Shown: in pieces, positions 8,142-17,001 of the stretch
Layout of the letters: every line of letters begins with the position of its first letter
How positions within the stretch are numbered: position 1 is the first letter of the stretch
Source: JAFGUB01 sp050305515
GTDB lineage: Bacteria; Campylobacterota; Campylobacteria; Campylobacterales; Sulfurimonadaceae
Direction: 5' to 3'
DNA length: 64,000 nt
NCBI GenBank assembly: GCA_050305515.1
Contig: JBNLFL010000005.1
Span: 7,227 to 71,226, forward strand
The notes under the pieces: model-generated
Databases searched by the model: none
What the model saw: only the letters and a program-made list of their open reading frames with translations
Told to the model about the DNA's origin: nothing
Program-made: the position numbers and the translations under genes

Positions 8142-11100
8142 GATCGATTTGTGTCTCATTCTGATCGTGGGTCAGCGTATCGATCAGGTGAAAGGGGTAG
8201 GTAACGGCCCGTTTGAGAATATTAAACGGTGCAATGACGATATCTTTGGCCATCCCGGTCGAGACTTCCGGATTTTGTAACGGCCCCTTGATATTGACGG
8301 TTGTCATGGCAGTACCGTCATCACCGACGAGAATGTAGCCCACGACCGGAAGCTGTGAGACATTACTTCCGAGCTGCGTCTTTATGCTCAGCTCCATATC
8401 AATCCTATTGTTGGGATAATCTGCGATACCCTTTCCGTAAAAGTCCATTTCGTCCGAATCAAATTTCACCGCATCAAAGTGCATAATGGCATCTTTGTAT
8501 TCAAACGCGGCGTATGCCTCCTTGATGGGAATCCCGGCTTTGGCATACCCCGGAAGCGAAAAGCTGGCGAGTGCGGGAATCGTATTGATAAACGCCAGGA
8601 CGTTGTTGAAGACGACATACTCCTTCAGGCGGCTTTTGTCGATGCGTGCCACGCCTTTGAAGCTCTCAAGCGTTCCTTTGACCGCAAAAGAGAACTGTCC
8701 GCCTTTATAGGTCGAAAACGCAAGCAGGTGGTTCATGAAGGTGTCATTGAAGTGCTGGCCGTAGAGATAAAATTGGCCGTTGCGCATTTCCAGTCCGGCA
8801 CCGCCTTTTTTATAGATGAGTGAACCAAAAATTTCACTGCTGTCACTGCTGATATGAATGGTGTCAGCTAGAGCTCTGCGCTGCGGTGTAAAGTAGAGGT
8901 AGCTCTGATTGGCATCGAGCGTGACGGTCGTGCTTGTCGATCGCTGTGCGCTGGTGTGATCCTTGAGAAAATCGACGAAGGCCATGACGTTCAATCCGGC
9001 ATTCTGAGCGAAAATGGAGACATCGTCTCCGACTTCCAGTGTCACGGCGTTGTTGATGCGCATACGTGTGCGGTTGTCTTCAAAACGCCCTTCAAAGCGG
9101 TAGTGGGTTTGCGGGGTATCGTCCTGAACAAGAATCGGGTAGGCATAATCGACATTGCCGTGAAAATAGAGGGCATCCGAATCGGTTTTGGAACCAAGTG
9201 TGAGGGAACCCTGCGTAATGTTGTATTCCTGCATCAAAGGGGAGTTGCGCGCCATCTGGGAGAGTTTTGGAAGTTGCATCTCCCATCCCTGCGGCAGGGA
9301 TTTGAACGTAAAATCAAGCGACGGCAGTGCGACGCTGACCTGTTGCGCTTCAATGCGAAACTCCAGTTCCGCCTCTTTTTGATTATGCAGCAGCGCACCG
9401 ATTTTGTTGTTGTTGATGGAGAGCGCGTCAAGCAGCAGATGGCCGCTGCGTGAGGGCAGGGAGTAGAAGCCGGTAAGCGTTGTGGAAAACTGCTGATCGA
9501 TGCCGAGAAAAAGCGGATCAATCGTGAGGTTGTCATCTTTAAGAGCCATTCCAAGCGCACCGATTTCAAAAGGCGTTCCCTTGTAGCGCCATTGACTTTT
9601 AAAAGGGGTCGAGACGGTAAGATTGCGATCATAGCCGATCTGTAGGGCAAGAGCGTTCTGATCGAGCCTGAAGCCGTCAAGATCAACACTGTGAAGATCC
9701 AGAAGGGTTGTAATCTGCATGGCACGCAGATCCAGAGTCGATGATGCATGCAGCAGGCTGGTGTTGTCAACAATCACAGCAGTGGGGGGAATATGCGTTC
9801 TAAGGCGGTGATAGTCAAAGTCGGTATCAATGGCATCGACGTGCAGTAGATGATGCTGATACTGCCATATCGAAGCCGGAATTTTCAGCCTGTCAAGAGT
9901 TTTTGGAACCATTTCATAGCTTACATGTAAAGGGTTTGTTTGGAGTTGCAGTGACGCATCACCAAAGGGACGTATCTCTGTAATATCCGCTTTGAAAAGG
10001 CCGGTTCCTTTCGCCGGATTGAACGCGGCGTTGAGAATGCCATGTACCCGCTCCCGGTATGAGGCGTTCATATCTTTCAGGAGGACATCATTGTTTTTCA
10101 GGATCACGCTGCCCGTGTGTACAAACAGAGGCTCACGGTGAAAAAGAACGGCAGCATCGGAAACAGCAAAGGTGCCCGATGCCGTCGTCTGTTCAGTTTC
10201 AAGATCTACCGATAGCGTCAAGTCGGCACGGGTGCTGCCGCTGCGCTGCTTGAGAGGCAGATCGATGCCGTAATGGCGTATCAGTCGTACGATGTCATCA
10301 TCCAGACGGGCCGATGTGTCGATGTGCACCTGAAGCAGGGGATGCTCGGGGTTAAAATCGATTGCGACATCGGTGTTGTCACCGCGGTTGTCGTAAAAAG
10401 CGCTCTCATGCGGTTCGATTTCCAGTTTGCCTTTGCGAAAGCGCACATCAACTTTTTTTGCCGTTGCCGGTTTGAAACCGCGTGCAAATTCGTAAGCGGC
10501 ATCGGTAACACTGGCATAAGCGTCAATACTTTGAAGAAGCCCGTGCGGTGGCGCAAAACGGTAGGTACCCGTGAGCGGATGCAGTGTGATGTCGCCGCTT
10601 TTGATGTAATCGGACATCCAGGGTTTGCTCAGCGGATGCAGCGGCAGCAGGGCGACGATTTGGGGCAGGGTAGTGAGATGGGTATCGGATTCGAGACGAA
10701 ACGCGACACTTTCGCTGTCGGAACGCATGTACGTGCTAAAGTGATCCGCATTGGCGACTATAGTTTCAATGGTGCCGTAGAATGCCGAGGTATTAAGGTC
10801 GAACAAGGCGGAACCGGTTACATGTAATGTGTCGAAGTACTCCAGAGAGAGCGATGAAAGATATAAAGCCTTCTCATCCAGCGATACATTGGCATCAAGT
10901 CGGTAGTGCGCCCCTTCAGCGTGTACAAGCAGACCGCTCTCGGGAGTATAGCGTAACGAGAGTATTGACCCGTTATAGTGGATGTTTTCAATATCGATGT
11001 CCCGGAGAAAGGGAAGAAGCGGCGCCATTTTGGAAAGCGCCTTACTGAGATCGCGCGGATCGAATGGCTTTTTTTCCGCCAGAGTGTTACTTTTATAGAC

Positions 11101-11307
11101 ATGAAGCTCATCGATGGTGAGGCGGATGCCGTTATGGCAATTTATGTATAATGCTTTCCCCTGAATGGCGCCCCAGTCAAATGTTTGCCAGCCAATGCCT
11201 TGTTGCAGTATTAAAAAAATTGAACCTGTAAAGACGAAAAAAAAGATGAAAAGACTCAGTAGCGTAAAATGGATCATAGAGATCACTCTGGTGCTGTTGA
11301 TATCCAT
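8119..11307 (-). CDS. AsmA/YhdP-like large envelope protein (DUF3971-type)
   Basis: A 1062-residue protein with one N-terminal membrane anchor (about residues 12-34), then a very long beta-rich periplasmic region. The C-terminal part contains 'GTLESFKGVARIDKSRLKEY', 'FDSDEMDFYGKGIADY' and 'VGYILVGDDGTAMTTVNIKG', typical of the AsmA-like C-terminal domain of YhdP/TamB-class proteins, which are thought to bridge the envelope and help move phospholipids to the outer membrane. The ATG at 11307 has an AGG eight bases upstream; a second ATG at 11277 also keeps the anchor. Either start overlaps the 5' end of divergent mltG. Palindrome sites 5 and 6 lie inside, both read Leu-His-Val. Function is inferred from family resemblance only. 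Confidence 0.75.
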   Translation of the reverse strand: MDINSTRVISMIHFTLLSLFIFFFVFTGSIFLILQQGIGWQTFDWGAIQGKALYINCHNGIRLTIDELHVYKSNTLAEKKPFDPRDLSKALSKMAPLLPFLRDIDIENIHYNGSILSLRYTPESGLLVHAEGAHYRLDANVSLDEKALYLSSLSLEYFDTLHVTGSALFDLNTSAFYGTIETIVANADHFSTYMRSDSESVAFRLESDTHLTTLPQIVALLPLHPLSKPWMSDYIKSGDITLHPLTGTYRFAPPHGLLQSIDAYASVTDAAYEFARGFKPATAKKVDVRFRKGKLEIEPHESAFYDNRGDNTDVAIDFNPEHPLLQVHIDTSARLDDDIVRLIRHYGIDLPLKQRSGSTRADLTLSVDLETEQTTASGTFAVSDAAVLFHREPLFVHTGSVILKNNDVLLKDMNASYRERVHGILNAAFNPAKGTGLFKADITEIRPFGDASLQLQTNPLHVSYEMVPKTLDRLKIPASIWQYQHHLLHVDAIDTDFDYHRLRTHIPPTAVIVDNTSLLHASSTLDLRAMQITTLLDLHSVDLDGFRLDQNALALQIGYDRNLTVSTPFKSQWRYKGTPFEIGALGMALKDDNLTIDPLFLGIDQQFSTTLTGFYSLPSRSGHLLLDALSINNNKIGALLHNQKEAELEFRIEAQQVSVALPSLDFTFKSLPQGWEMQLPKLSQMARNSPLMQEYNITQGSLTLGSKTDSDALYFHGNVDYAYPILVQDDTPQTHYRFEGRFEDNRTRMRINNAVTLEVGDDVSIFAQNAGLNVMAFVDFLKDHTSAQRSTSTTVTLDANQSYLYFTPQRRALADTIHISSDSSEIFGSLIYKKGGAGLEMRNGQFYLYGQHFNDTFMNHLLAFSTYKGGQFSFAVKGTLESFKGVARIDKSRLKEYVVFNNVLAFINTIPALASFSLPGYAKAGIPIKEAYAAFEYKDAIMHFDAVKFDSDEMDFYGKGIADYPNNRIDMELSIKTQLGSNVSQLPVVGYILVGDDGTAMTTVNIKGPLQNPEVSTGMAKDIVIAPFNILKRAVTYPFHLIDTLTHDQNETQIDPTRYVEP
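9921..9930. repeat. TTACATGTAA palindrome, site 5
   Basis: Exact copy in the AsmA-like gene, read Leu-His-Val on the minus strand. Confidence 0.95.
10818..10827. repeat. TTACATGTAA palindrome, site 6
   Basis: Exact copy in the AsmA-like gene, again Leu-His-Val; the last copy before a gap of nearly 12 kb. Confidence 0.95.
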
Positions 11308-12184
11308 TTTTTACTACCTGAATTTACCCATGAAAAGCAGCAATGTACTCTATATCCCGCAGGGTTCTATTAAGCAGATTATAACATACCTCAAAAGCAG
11401 AAATTTCGAGCTGACATCTCTTGATGGCTATCTTTTGCGTTTTATCGGATATCCCCAGCAGGGCTGGATCAATATTGGGGTTGAGCACCTGAGTCATGGT
11501 GATTTTCTTTACCGTCTGGCGACATCAAAGGCTGCCATGACGTCAGTGACACTGATTCCGGGTGAGACAACGGCGCTTTTCCTCGACTCCCTCTCAAGCA
11601 GGCTTTCACTTGACAGAGCGCTTCTGGAGTACTATTTCCTGGAGTTTGCACCCATTTCCGAGGGTGCGCTTGTACCTGAAACCTACCATCTTCCCATGGG
11701 AATAGATGAAAAACGTGCCATCCGGATTTTGCTGCACCAGTCGCGTCAACAGATGCGTCTCTGGTCGGAAAAAATCTTCGGAACCTATGATGAAAAGAAG
11801 TGGTTTCATTTCGTAACACTTGCTTCGGTGATACAAAAAGAAGCAGCTTCTGAGGAGGATATGCCGGTAGTCAGCTCCGTTATCTATAATCGTATTAAAA
11901 AAGGGATGCGCCTGCAGATGGACGGAACATTGAACTATGGCCGCTATTCGCATGACAAGATTACGGCAGAGCGCATAAAACAGGACAATTCACCGTATAA
12001 CACCTACAAAAATAACGGCTTGCCACCTCTGCCCGTCTGTAATGTCGGAATCGATGCCATCAAGGCTGCCATTTTCCCTGCAGACACCGATTTTCTTTAT
12101 TTTGTACTTGGAAAAGATGGAAAACACCACTACACAAGTTACTTTTCTACACATAGAAAAAATATCATAAATGCTACTAAATGA
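11246..12184 (+). CDS. mltG: Endolytic murein transglycosylase MltG (YceG-like)
   Basis: Inner-membrane anchored lytic transglycosylase that cleaves nascent glycan strands and sets their length. The 312-residue protein has one N-terminal membrane helix (about residues 9-27) and the YceG domain. The conserved block 'LASVIQKEA' carries the family's catalytic Glu (the E of QKEA), followed by 'SVIYNRIKKGMRLQMDGTLNYG' split by short loops and 'PYNTYKNNGLPPLPVCN', the usual signature around the active site. The length is slightly short for the family (about 340). The ATG at 11246 is the only start that keeps the membrane helix and puts it at the N-terminus. It overlaps the divergent AsmA-like gene by 32 or 62 bases depending on that gene's start. 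Confidence 0.9.
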   Translation: MKRLSSVKWIIEITLVLLISIFYYLNLPMKSSNVLYIPQGSIKQIITYLKSRNFELTSLDGYLLRFIGYPQQGWINIGVEHLSHGDFLYRLATSKAAMTSVTLIPGETTALFLDSLSSRLSLDRALLEYYFLEFAPISEGALVPETYHLPMGIDEKRAIRILLHQSRQQMRLWSEKIFGTYDEKKWFHFVTLASVIQKEAASEEDMPVVSSVIYNRIKKGMRLQMDGTLNYGRYSHDKITAERIKQDNSPYNTYKNNGLPPLPVCNVGIDAIKAAIFPADTDFLYFVLGKDGKHHYTSYFSTHRKNIINATK

Positions 12185-12245
12185 TACATATTTGGAAAAA
12201 CTCGATAGAGAAGTCATAAAGAAGATGATAGATTTTTTTGATAAG

Positions 12246-12254
12246 TGCTACACT
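12246..12254 (+). promoter_or_regulatory. Probable extended -10 promoter of icd
   Basis: TGCTACACT fits an extended -10 (TGn plus TACACT). Transcription from about 12261 would leave a 25-base leader with the AGAGGAA ribosome binding site. Confidence 0.45.
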
Positions 12255-12285
12255 GTGACCTGAAATTTTAAATCAGAGGAACAGC

Positions 12286-14460
12286 ATGTCTAAAATCATT
12301 TGGTCGAAAATCGACGAAGCCCCGGCACTGGCAACATACTCTTTCTTCCCAATCGCAGCAAAATTCTGTGCTGCTGGCGGTGTTGAACTGGAGCAGAGTG
12401 ATATCTCTTTGGCAGGTCGTGTACTGGCTGCAATGGGCAAGGGAGAGGATGAACTTTCAAAACTTGGCGAACTCTGTGTCAAACCTGAAGGTAACATCAT
12501 CAAGCTTCCAAACGTTTCGGCTTCAGTCGGTCAGCTCAAAGACTGTATCGCTGAACTTCAGTCTCAGGGGTATGACATCCCGAACTACCCTGAAAATCCG
12601 CAGACTGATGCAGAAAAAGAGATTCAGGCTAAATACAGCACGTGTCTCGGTTCGGCGGTTAACCCGGTACTTCGTGAAGGTAACTCCGATCGTCGTGCAG
12701 CCAAGGCGGTAAAAAACTTTGCACAGAAAAACCCGCACAAACTCCGTGCCTACTCTGAGAACTCCAAAGCGGCTGTGATGCACATGGAGGGTAAAGGTGA
12801 CTTCTACGGTAATGAAAAATCGGTCACACTGGAGAAAGGACAAAAAGTAACGATTGCACTCAACGGCAAGGAACTTACATCAATCAAAGCACTTGACGGT
12901 GAAGTCCTTGACGGTACTTTCATGTCCGTCAAAGCGCTTCGTGCATTCTACAAACACTCCATTGAAGAAGCAAAAGCGAAAGGCGTCATCTGGTCACTGC
13001 ACCTTAAAGCTACCATGATGAAGATCTCTGATCCTGTCATGTTCGGTCATGCTTTTGAAATCTTCTTTGAAGATGTATTCGCGAAATATGCTGATCTGTT
13101 TAAAGAGCTGGGTGTCAATCCCAATCTCGGTATGTCAGACCTTGAAAAGAAAATCAAGGGTCATGCCAAAGAGGCCGAGATCAAAGCGGCATTCCAGGCT
13201 GTTGTTGACGCAGATGCTCCAAAAATCGCTATGGTTGATTCTGACAAAGGTCAGACAAACTTTAATGCATCAAACGACGTCATCATCGACGCTTCCATGC
13301 CGGTCGTTGTTCGTGAAGGCGGTAAACAGTGGGATCGTACCGGTGCGGCTCTTGAGACTCTGGCTGTTATTCCGGATTCTACCTATGCGATGTTCCATGC
13401 TGAAATGGTCGCAGACTGTGTTAAAAACGGCCAGTATGATGTTGCAACCATGGGTACCATGCAAAATGTCGGTCTTATGGCTCAAAAGGCAGAAGAGTAT
13501 GGTTCCCATCCGACAACTTTCGAACTGAAAGAAGCCGGTAAAGTAACCGTTACTGCCGAAGACGGTACGGAACTGATGAGTTTTGAGTGTGAAGCCGGTG
13601 ATATCTGGCGTATGTCCCGTGCGAAAGACATTCCGATCAAAGACTGGATCCGTCTCGCATTCGAACGTGGTCAGATCGAGCAGATTCCGGTTGTCTTCTG
13701 GCTGGACGAAAACCGTGCGCACGATGCGCAAATGATTGCAAAAGTCAAAAAATATATGCCGGAATTTAACACAGAGGGTCTCGAGATTCATTTCCTTGAC
13801 ATCACTGCCGCGACACGTTTCACCAACGAGCGTATTCGCAAAGGTCTCAATACCATCGCTGTTACCGGTAACGTCCTTCGTGACCACCTGACAGATATGT
13901 ACCCGATCCTCGAGCTTGGAACATCGGCAAAAATGCTCTCCATCGTTCCATTGCTTGCAGGTGGCGGTCTGTTCGAAACCGGTGCGGGCGGTTCTGCACC
14001 CAAGCATGTCGATCAGTTCCTGGCAGAAGGTCACCTTCGCTGGGACTCTCTGGGCGAATTTCTCGCACTCGCAGAATCACTGAGAATGATCGAGCAGAAG
14101 AGCCCCAATGCAGCACTCAAAGCTGTGACTGCGGCACTTGATGTGGCCAACCAGGCGTATCTTGACAACAATAAAGCGCCTGGCCGTAAAGCGGGTGAGC
14201 CTGATAACAAAGCGTCACACTTCTATGTCGCTCAGTACTGGGCCAATGCGCTTGCCACATGCGGCGATGCGGCACTCGAAGCGAAATTCGCTCCGGTAGC
14301 AAAAGCACTGATCGAAAAAGAGGATCAGATCATGGCCGAGCTCATGGCTGTAGAGGGTAAACCGCAGGATATCGGCGGTTACTTCCATCCGGATGACGCC
14401 AAAGCTGAAAAAGCGATGCGTCCTTCTGCGACACTCAACGCTATCATCAACAACATTTAA
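12286..14460 (+). CDS. icd: Monomeric NADP-dependent isocitrate dehydrogenase
   Basis: Converts isocitrate to 2-oxoglutarate and CO2, or the reverse carboxylation in reductive-TCA organisms. The 724-residue chain is of the IDH-II monomeric type (usual length about 740), unrelated in length to the dimeric enzyme of about 420. Recognisable family blocks include the opening 'IIWSKIDEAPALATYSFFPI', 'NPVLREGNSDRRAAKAVK' with the substrate-binding Ser/Arg, 'KATMMKISDPVMFGH', 'DSDKGQTNF' and 'GTSAKMLSIVPLLAGGGLFETGAGGSAPKH' (split by the family's phosphate loop). The start follows AGAGGAA at a good distance. Its position ahead of mdh, fumC, sucCD and oor matches a TCA function, with 2-oxoglutarate handed to the Oor enzyme encoded 7 kb downstream. 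No allosteric or kinase site is evident. Confidence 0.97.
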   Translation: MSKIIWSKIDEAPALATYSFFPIAAKFCAAGGVELEQSDISLAGRVLAAMGKGEDELSKLGELCVKPEGNIIKLPNVSASVGQLKDCIAELQSQGYDIPNYPENPQTDAEKEIQAKYSTCLGSAVNPVLREGNSDRRAAKAVKNFAQKNPHKLRAYSENSKAAVMHMEGKGDFYGNEKSVTLEKGQKVTIALNGKELTSIKALDGEVLDGTFMSVKALRAFYKHSIEEAKAKGVIWSLHLKATMMKISDPVMFGHAFEIFFEDVFAKYADLFKELGVNPNLGMSDLEKKIKGHAKEAEIKAAFQAVVDADAPKIAMVDSDKGQTNFNASNDVIIDASMPVVVREGGKQWDRTGAALETLAVIPDSTYAMFHAEMVADCVKNGQYDVATMGTMQNVGLMAQKAEEYGSHPTTFELKEAGKVTVTAEDGTELMSFECEAGDIWRMSRAKDIPIKDWIRLAFERGQIEQIPVVFWLDENRAHDAQMIAKVKKYMPEFNTEGLEIHFLDITAATRFTNERIRKGLNTIAVTGNVLRDHLTDMYPILELGTSAKMLSIVPLLAGGGLFETGAGGSAPKHVDQFLAEGHLRWDSLGEFLALAESLRMIEQKSPNAALKAVTAALDVANQAYLDNNKAPGRKAGEPDNKASHFYVAQYWANALATCGDAALEAKFAPVAKALIEKEDQIMAELMAVEGKPQDIGGYFHPDDAKAEKAMRPSATLNAIINNI

Positions 14461-14477
14461 GACGTTCTCGCTTTTAA

Positions 14478-14516
14478 GTATCGGCTTTGGCCGATACCAT
14501 AAAGGTGAAAACCTTT
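14478..14516 (+). promoter_or_regulatory. Two adjacent perfect hairpins after icd
   Basis: An 8-bp stem (14478-14485 with 14490-14497, loop TTTG) is followed at once by a 6-bp stem closed by a GAAA tetraloop (14501-14506 with 14511-14516). Neither has a following T tract, so simple intrinsic termination is doubtful. They may protect the icd mRNA 3' end or form part of a structured RNA ahead of mdh. Confidence 0.5.
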
Positions 14517-14566
14517 GCCCTTCCGTCAGTCATATTTTTATACTTAAATGGTATGTGTTCGCACAT
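14515..14566 (+). promoter_or_regulatory. Possible mdh operon promoter and UUCG hairpin
   Basis: TTGCCC (14515-14520) and TATACT (14539-14544) are separated by 18 bases. A transcript from about 14551 would begin with a 5-bp hairpin capped by UUCG (14553-14566), and flanking ACTTAA/TTAAGT could extend it. The leader is then about 80 bases to the mdh start, with a strong AAGGAG. Confidence 0.4.
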
Positions 14567-14629
14567 GGTGCTTAAGTGTAATTGAGATAGGATTGGACGG
14601 GAATATTTTTCGAAATCCAAGGAGTCCAG

Positions 14630-15589
14630 ATGAATCACGGAAAACGCGTCGGTATCGTAGGAGCCGGAAACGTAGGCGCAACGGTTGCCTACTCTCTTGC
14701 CATGCTCGGATCTGCGCATGAAGTTATTTTACGCGACAATAAAATCGACGTAGCGAAAGGGAAGGCACTTGACATGTCACAGGCTGCTGCCGCAGTACGT
14801 TCGCATACGGTTGTCAGTGTCGCTGAAGATATGACCCAGCTTAACAACTGTGACGTAGTCGTCGTCACTGCCGGAAGTCCCCGTCTTCCGGGTATGAGCC
14901 GCGATGACCTATTGATGATTAATGCAAAAATCACAAAAGAGGTCATTGAGGGAATCGCCAAATACTCTCCCAATGCCATTATTATCATGGTCTCCAACCC
15001 TCTTGATGCGATGACCTACGTTGCTCTTAAAGAGAGCGGTTTTGAACGTAGCCGCGTCATCGGTATGGCCGGTATTCTTGACAGCTCGCGCATGGCGGCG
15101 TTCATTCAGGAAAAACTGGGCTACGGCGGCGGCCAGATCCGTGCTTCCGTCATGGGCGGTCACGGCGATGATATGGTTCCGCTTCCGCGTTATTCTACCG
15201 TTGCAGGAGTTCCGCTGACGGACGTTCTGACCAATGCCGAAATTGACGAGATCGTCCACAGAACCCGTCATGGCGGTGCCGAGATCGTCGGTCACCTGAA
15301 AACCGGTTCTGCCTATTATGCACCGGCAAAATCAACAGCCATCATGGTTGAAGCAATCCTCAAAGACACCAAACAGATTCATCCGTGCGCGGTGTATCTC
15401 GAAGGCGAGTACGGCTTTTCCGATGTCGTCTCCGGCGTGCCTGTTATGCTGGGTGCCAATGGTGCCGAGAAGATTATTGAAGTGACACTTGATGAGAGAG
15501 AAAAAGCGATGTTCGCACGTTCGTGTGCATCGGTTCAGTCCCTGATTGATACGCTCAATACCAATAAATTTTTTGAAGGAGGGCAATGA
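14630..15589 (+). CDS. mdh: Malate dehydrogenase (NAD, lactate-dehydrogenase-like type)
   Basis: Reversible oxidation of malate to oxaloacetate. The 319-residue chain has the dinucleotide-binding GAGNVGAT near residues 10-17, 'SPRLPGMSRDDLL' with the substrate arginines that distinguish malate from lactate enzymes, 'VSNPLDAMTYVA', and the catalytic histidine in 'GGHGDDMVPL'. The family is the MDH type 3 group common in autotrophs and archaea rather than the enterobacterial type. AAGGAG lies 6 bases before the ATG. The stop overlaps the fumC start (ATGA), indicating translational coupling. It probably heads the transcript mdh-fumC-sucCD-oor. Confidence 0.96.
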   Translation: MNHGKRVGIVGAGNVGATVAYSLAMLGSAHEVILRDNKIDVAKGKALDMSQAAAAVRSHTVVSVAEDMTQLNNCDVVVVTAGSPRLPGMSRDDLLMINAKITKEVIEGIAKYSPNAIIIMVSNPLDAMTYVALKESGFERSRVIGMAGILDSSRMAAFIQEKLGYGGGQIRASVMGGHGDDMVPLPRYSTVAGVPLTDVLTNAEIDEIVHRTRHGGAEIVGHLKTGSAYYAPAKSTAIMVEAILKDTKQIHPCAVYLEGEYGFSDVVSGVPVMLGANGAEKIIEVTLDEREKAMFARSCASVQSLIDTLNTNKFFEGGQ

Positions 15590-16980
15590 TGTCATTTCGT
15601 GTTGAAAAAGATACTATGGGGGAGATGCAGGTCCCGATAGATGCCTATTGGGGTGCGCAGACACAGCGCTCCATCGAGAATTTCAGAATCGGCGAAGAGA
15701 CGATGCCTTATGAGATTACCCGGGCATTTTCCTATTTGAAAAAAGCCGTGGCACTGGTCAATATGGATCTTGGCAAACTGGATGCAACCAAAGCCAATGC
15801 CATCGCCCAGGCTGCCGATGACATGCTTGGCGGCAAACTTGACGGAAACTACCCGCTTGTCGTATGGCAGACGGGCTCAGGCACGCAGTCAAACATGAAT
15901 AACAATGAAGTACTCGCCAATCGTGCGACCGAGATTCTTGGCGGTGATTTTCGCAAAGAGAAACTGGTTCATCCCAATGATGACGTCAACAAGTCACAAT
16001 CATCAAATGACACCTATCCTACAGCGTTACATGTAGCATCCGTTATCGCAGTGGAAGAGCGTCTGCTTCCCGCCATTGCCAAACTCAAAGCAACGCTTCA
16101 GGCCAAAAGCGAAGCCTTCAGCGACATTGTAAAAATCGGACGAACGCATCTTCAGGACGCGACGCCTCTGACACTGGGACAGGAGATCAGCGGTTGGGTC
16201 GAGATGCTCTCCAAATGCGAGAAGATGGCGGTTGATTCACTTGAAGCGGTTCGCGAACTGGCCCTTGGCGGTACGGCTGTAGGAACAGGCCTTAACGCCC
16301 ACCCGGAACTGGGCGAACGTGTTGCTGCAAAACTGACAGAGCTTACCGGACATCAGTTTGTTACGGCTCCGAACAAGTTCCATGCATTGACAAGTCACGA
16401 TGCACTGGTCTTTGCCCATGGTGCACTCAAAGCACTTGCTGCGGATATGATGAAAATTGCCAACGACGTACGCTGGCTCGCATCGGGTCCGCGTTGCGGC
16501 CTTGGAGAGATTACGATTCCCGAAAATGAACCGGGCTCGTCCATCATGCCGGGTAAAGTCAATCCGACCCAATCCGAAGCGGTTACCATGGTCGCCTGTC
16601 AGGTCATGGGCAATGATGCCGCCATCGGTTTCGCGGCGAGTCAGGGGAACTTCGAACTGAATGTTTTCAAACCGGTTATCGCGCACAATTTCCTGCAGTC
16701 GGTTCGCCTTTTGGCTGATTCCATTGTCTCTTTTAATGACAATGCAGCCGTCGGCATTATGCCTGTCAAAGAAAAAATCGACCACTATCTGCATGATTCG
16801 CTCATGCTGGTAACGGCACTCAATCCGTATATCGGATATGACAATGCTGCCAAAATCGCCAAAACGGCACACAAAAACAATTCCACGCTCAAAGCGACCG
16901 CCATAGAACTGGGTCTGCTGAGTGCGGAAGAATTTGACAGGTATGTCGTACCTGAAGATATGATCGCGCCAAAAGCGTAA
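15586..16980 (+). CDS. fumC: Fumarate hydratase, class II
   Basis: Iron-sulfur-independent fumarase interconverting fumarate and malate. The 464-residue length and the signature GSSIMPGKVNP (about residues 318-328) are those of the class II fumarase/aspartase superfamily; 'SGTQSNMNNNEV' and 'GRTHLQDATPLTLGQE' complete the active site. A second ATG directly follows the first, so the true start may be 15589; GGAGG upstream fits either. The C-terminus 'PEDMIAPKA' is typical of fumarase. A 9/10 version of the window's palindrome (TTACATGTAG) sits at 16027-16036. The location between mdh and sucC completes the malate-to-succinate segment, although no fumarate reductase is in the window. Confidence 0.96.
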   Translation: MMSFRVEKDTMGEMQVPIDAYWGAQTQRSIENFRIGEETMPYEITRAFSYLKKAVALVNMDLGKLDATKANAIAQAADDMLGGKLDGNYPLVVWQTGSGTQSNMNNNEVLANRATEILGGDFRKEKLVHPNDDVNKSQSSNDTYPTALHVASVIAVEERLLPAIAKLKATLQAKSEAFSDIVKIGRTHLQDATPLTLGQEISGWVEMLSKCEKMAVDSLEAVRELALGGTAVGTGLNAHPELGERVAAKLTELTGHQFVTAPNKFHALTSHDALVFAHGALKALAADMMKIANDVRWLASGPRCGLGEITIPENEPGSSIMPGKVNPTQSEAVTMVACQVMGNDAAIGFAASQGNFELNVFKPVIAHNFLQSVRLLADSIVSFNDNAAVGIMPVKEKIDHYLHDSLMLVTALNPYIGYDNAAKIAKTAHKNNSTLKATAIELGLLSAEEFDRYVVPEDMIAPKA

Positions 16981-17001
16981 ATTTAACCTAAGGAGAAATG
17001 G

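Noticed and set aside
12181..12219. 12-codon frame after mltG
   Set aside because: No ribosome binding site and overlaps the mltG stop by chance.
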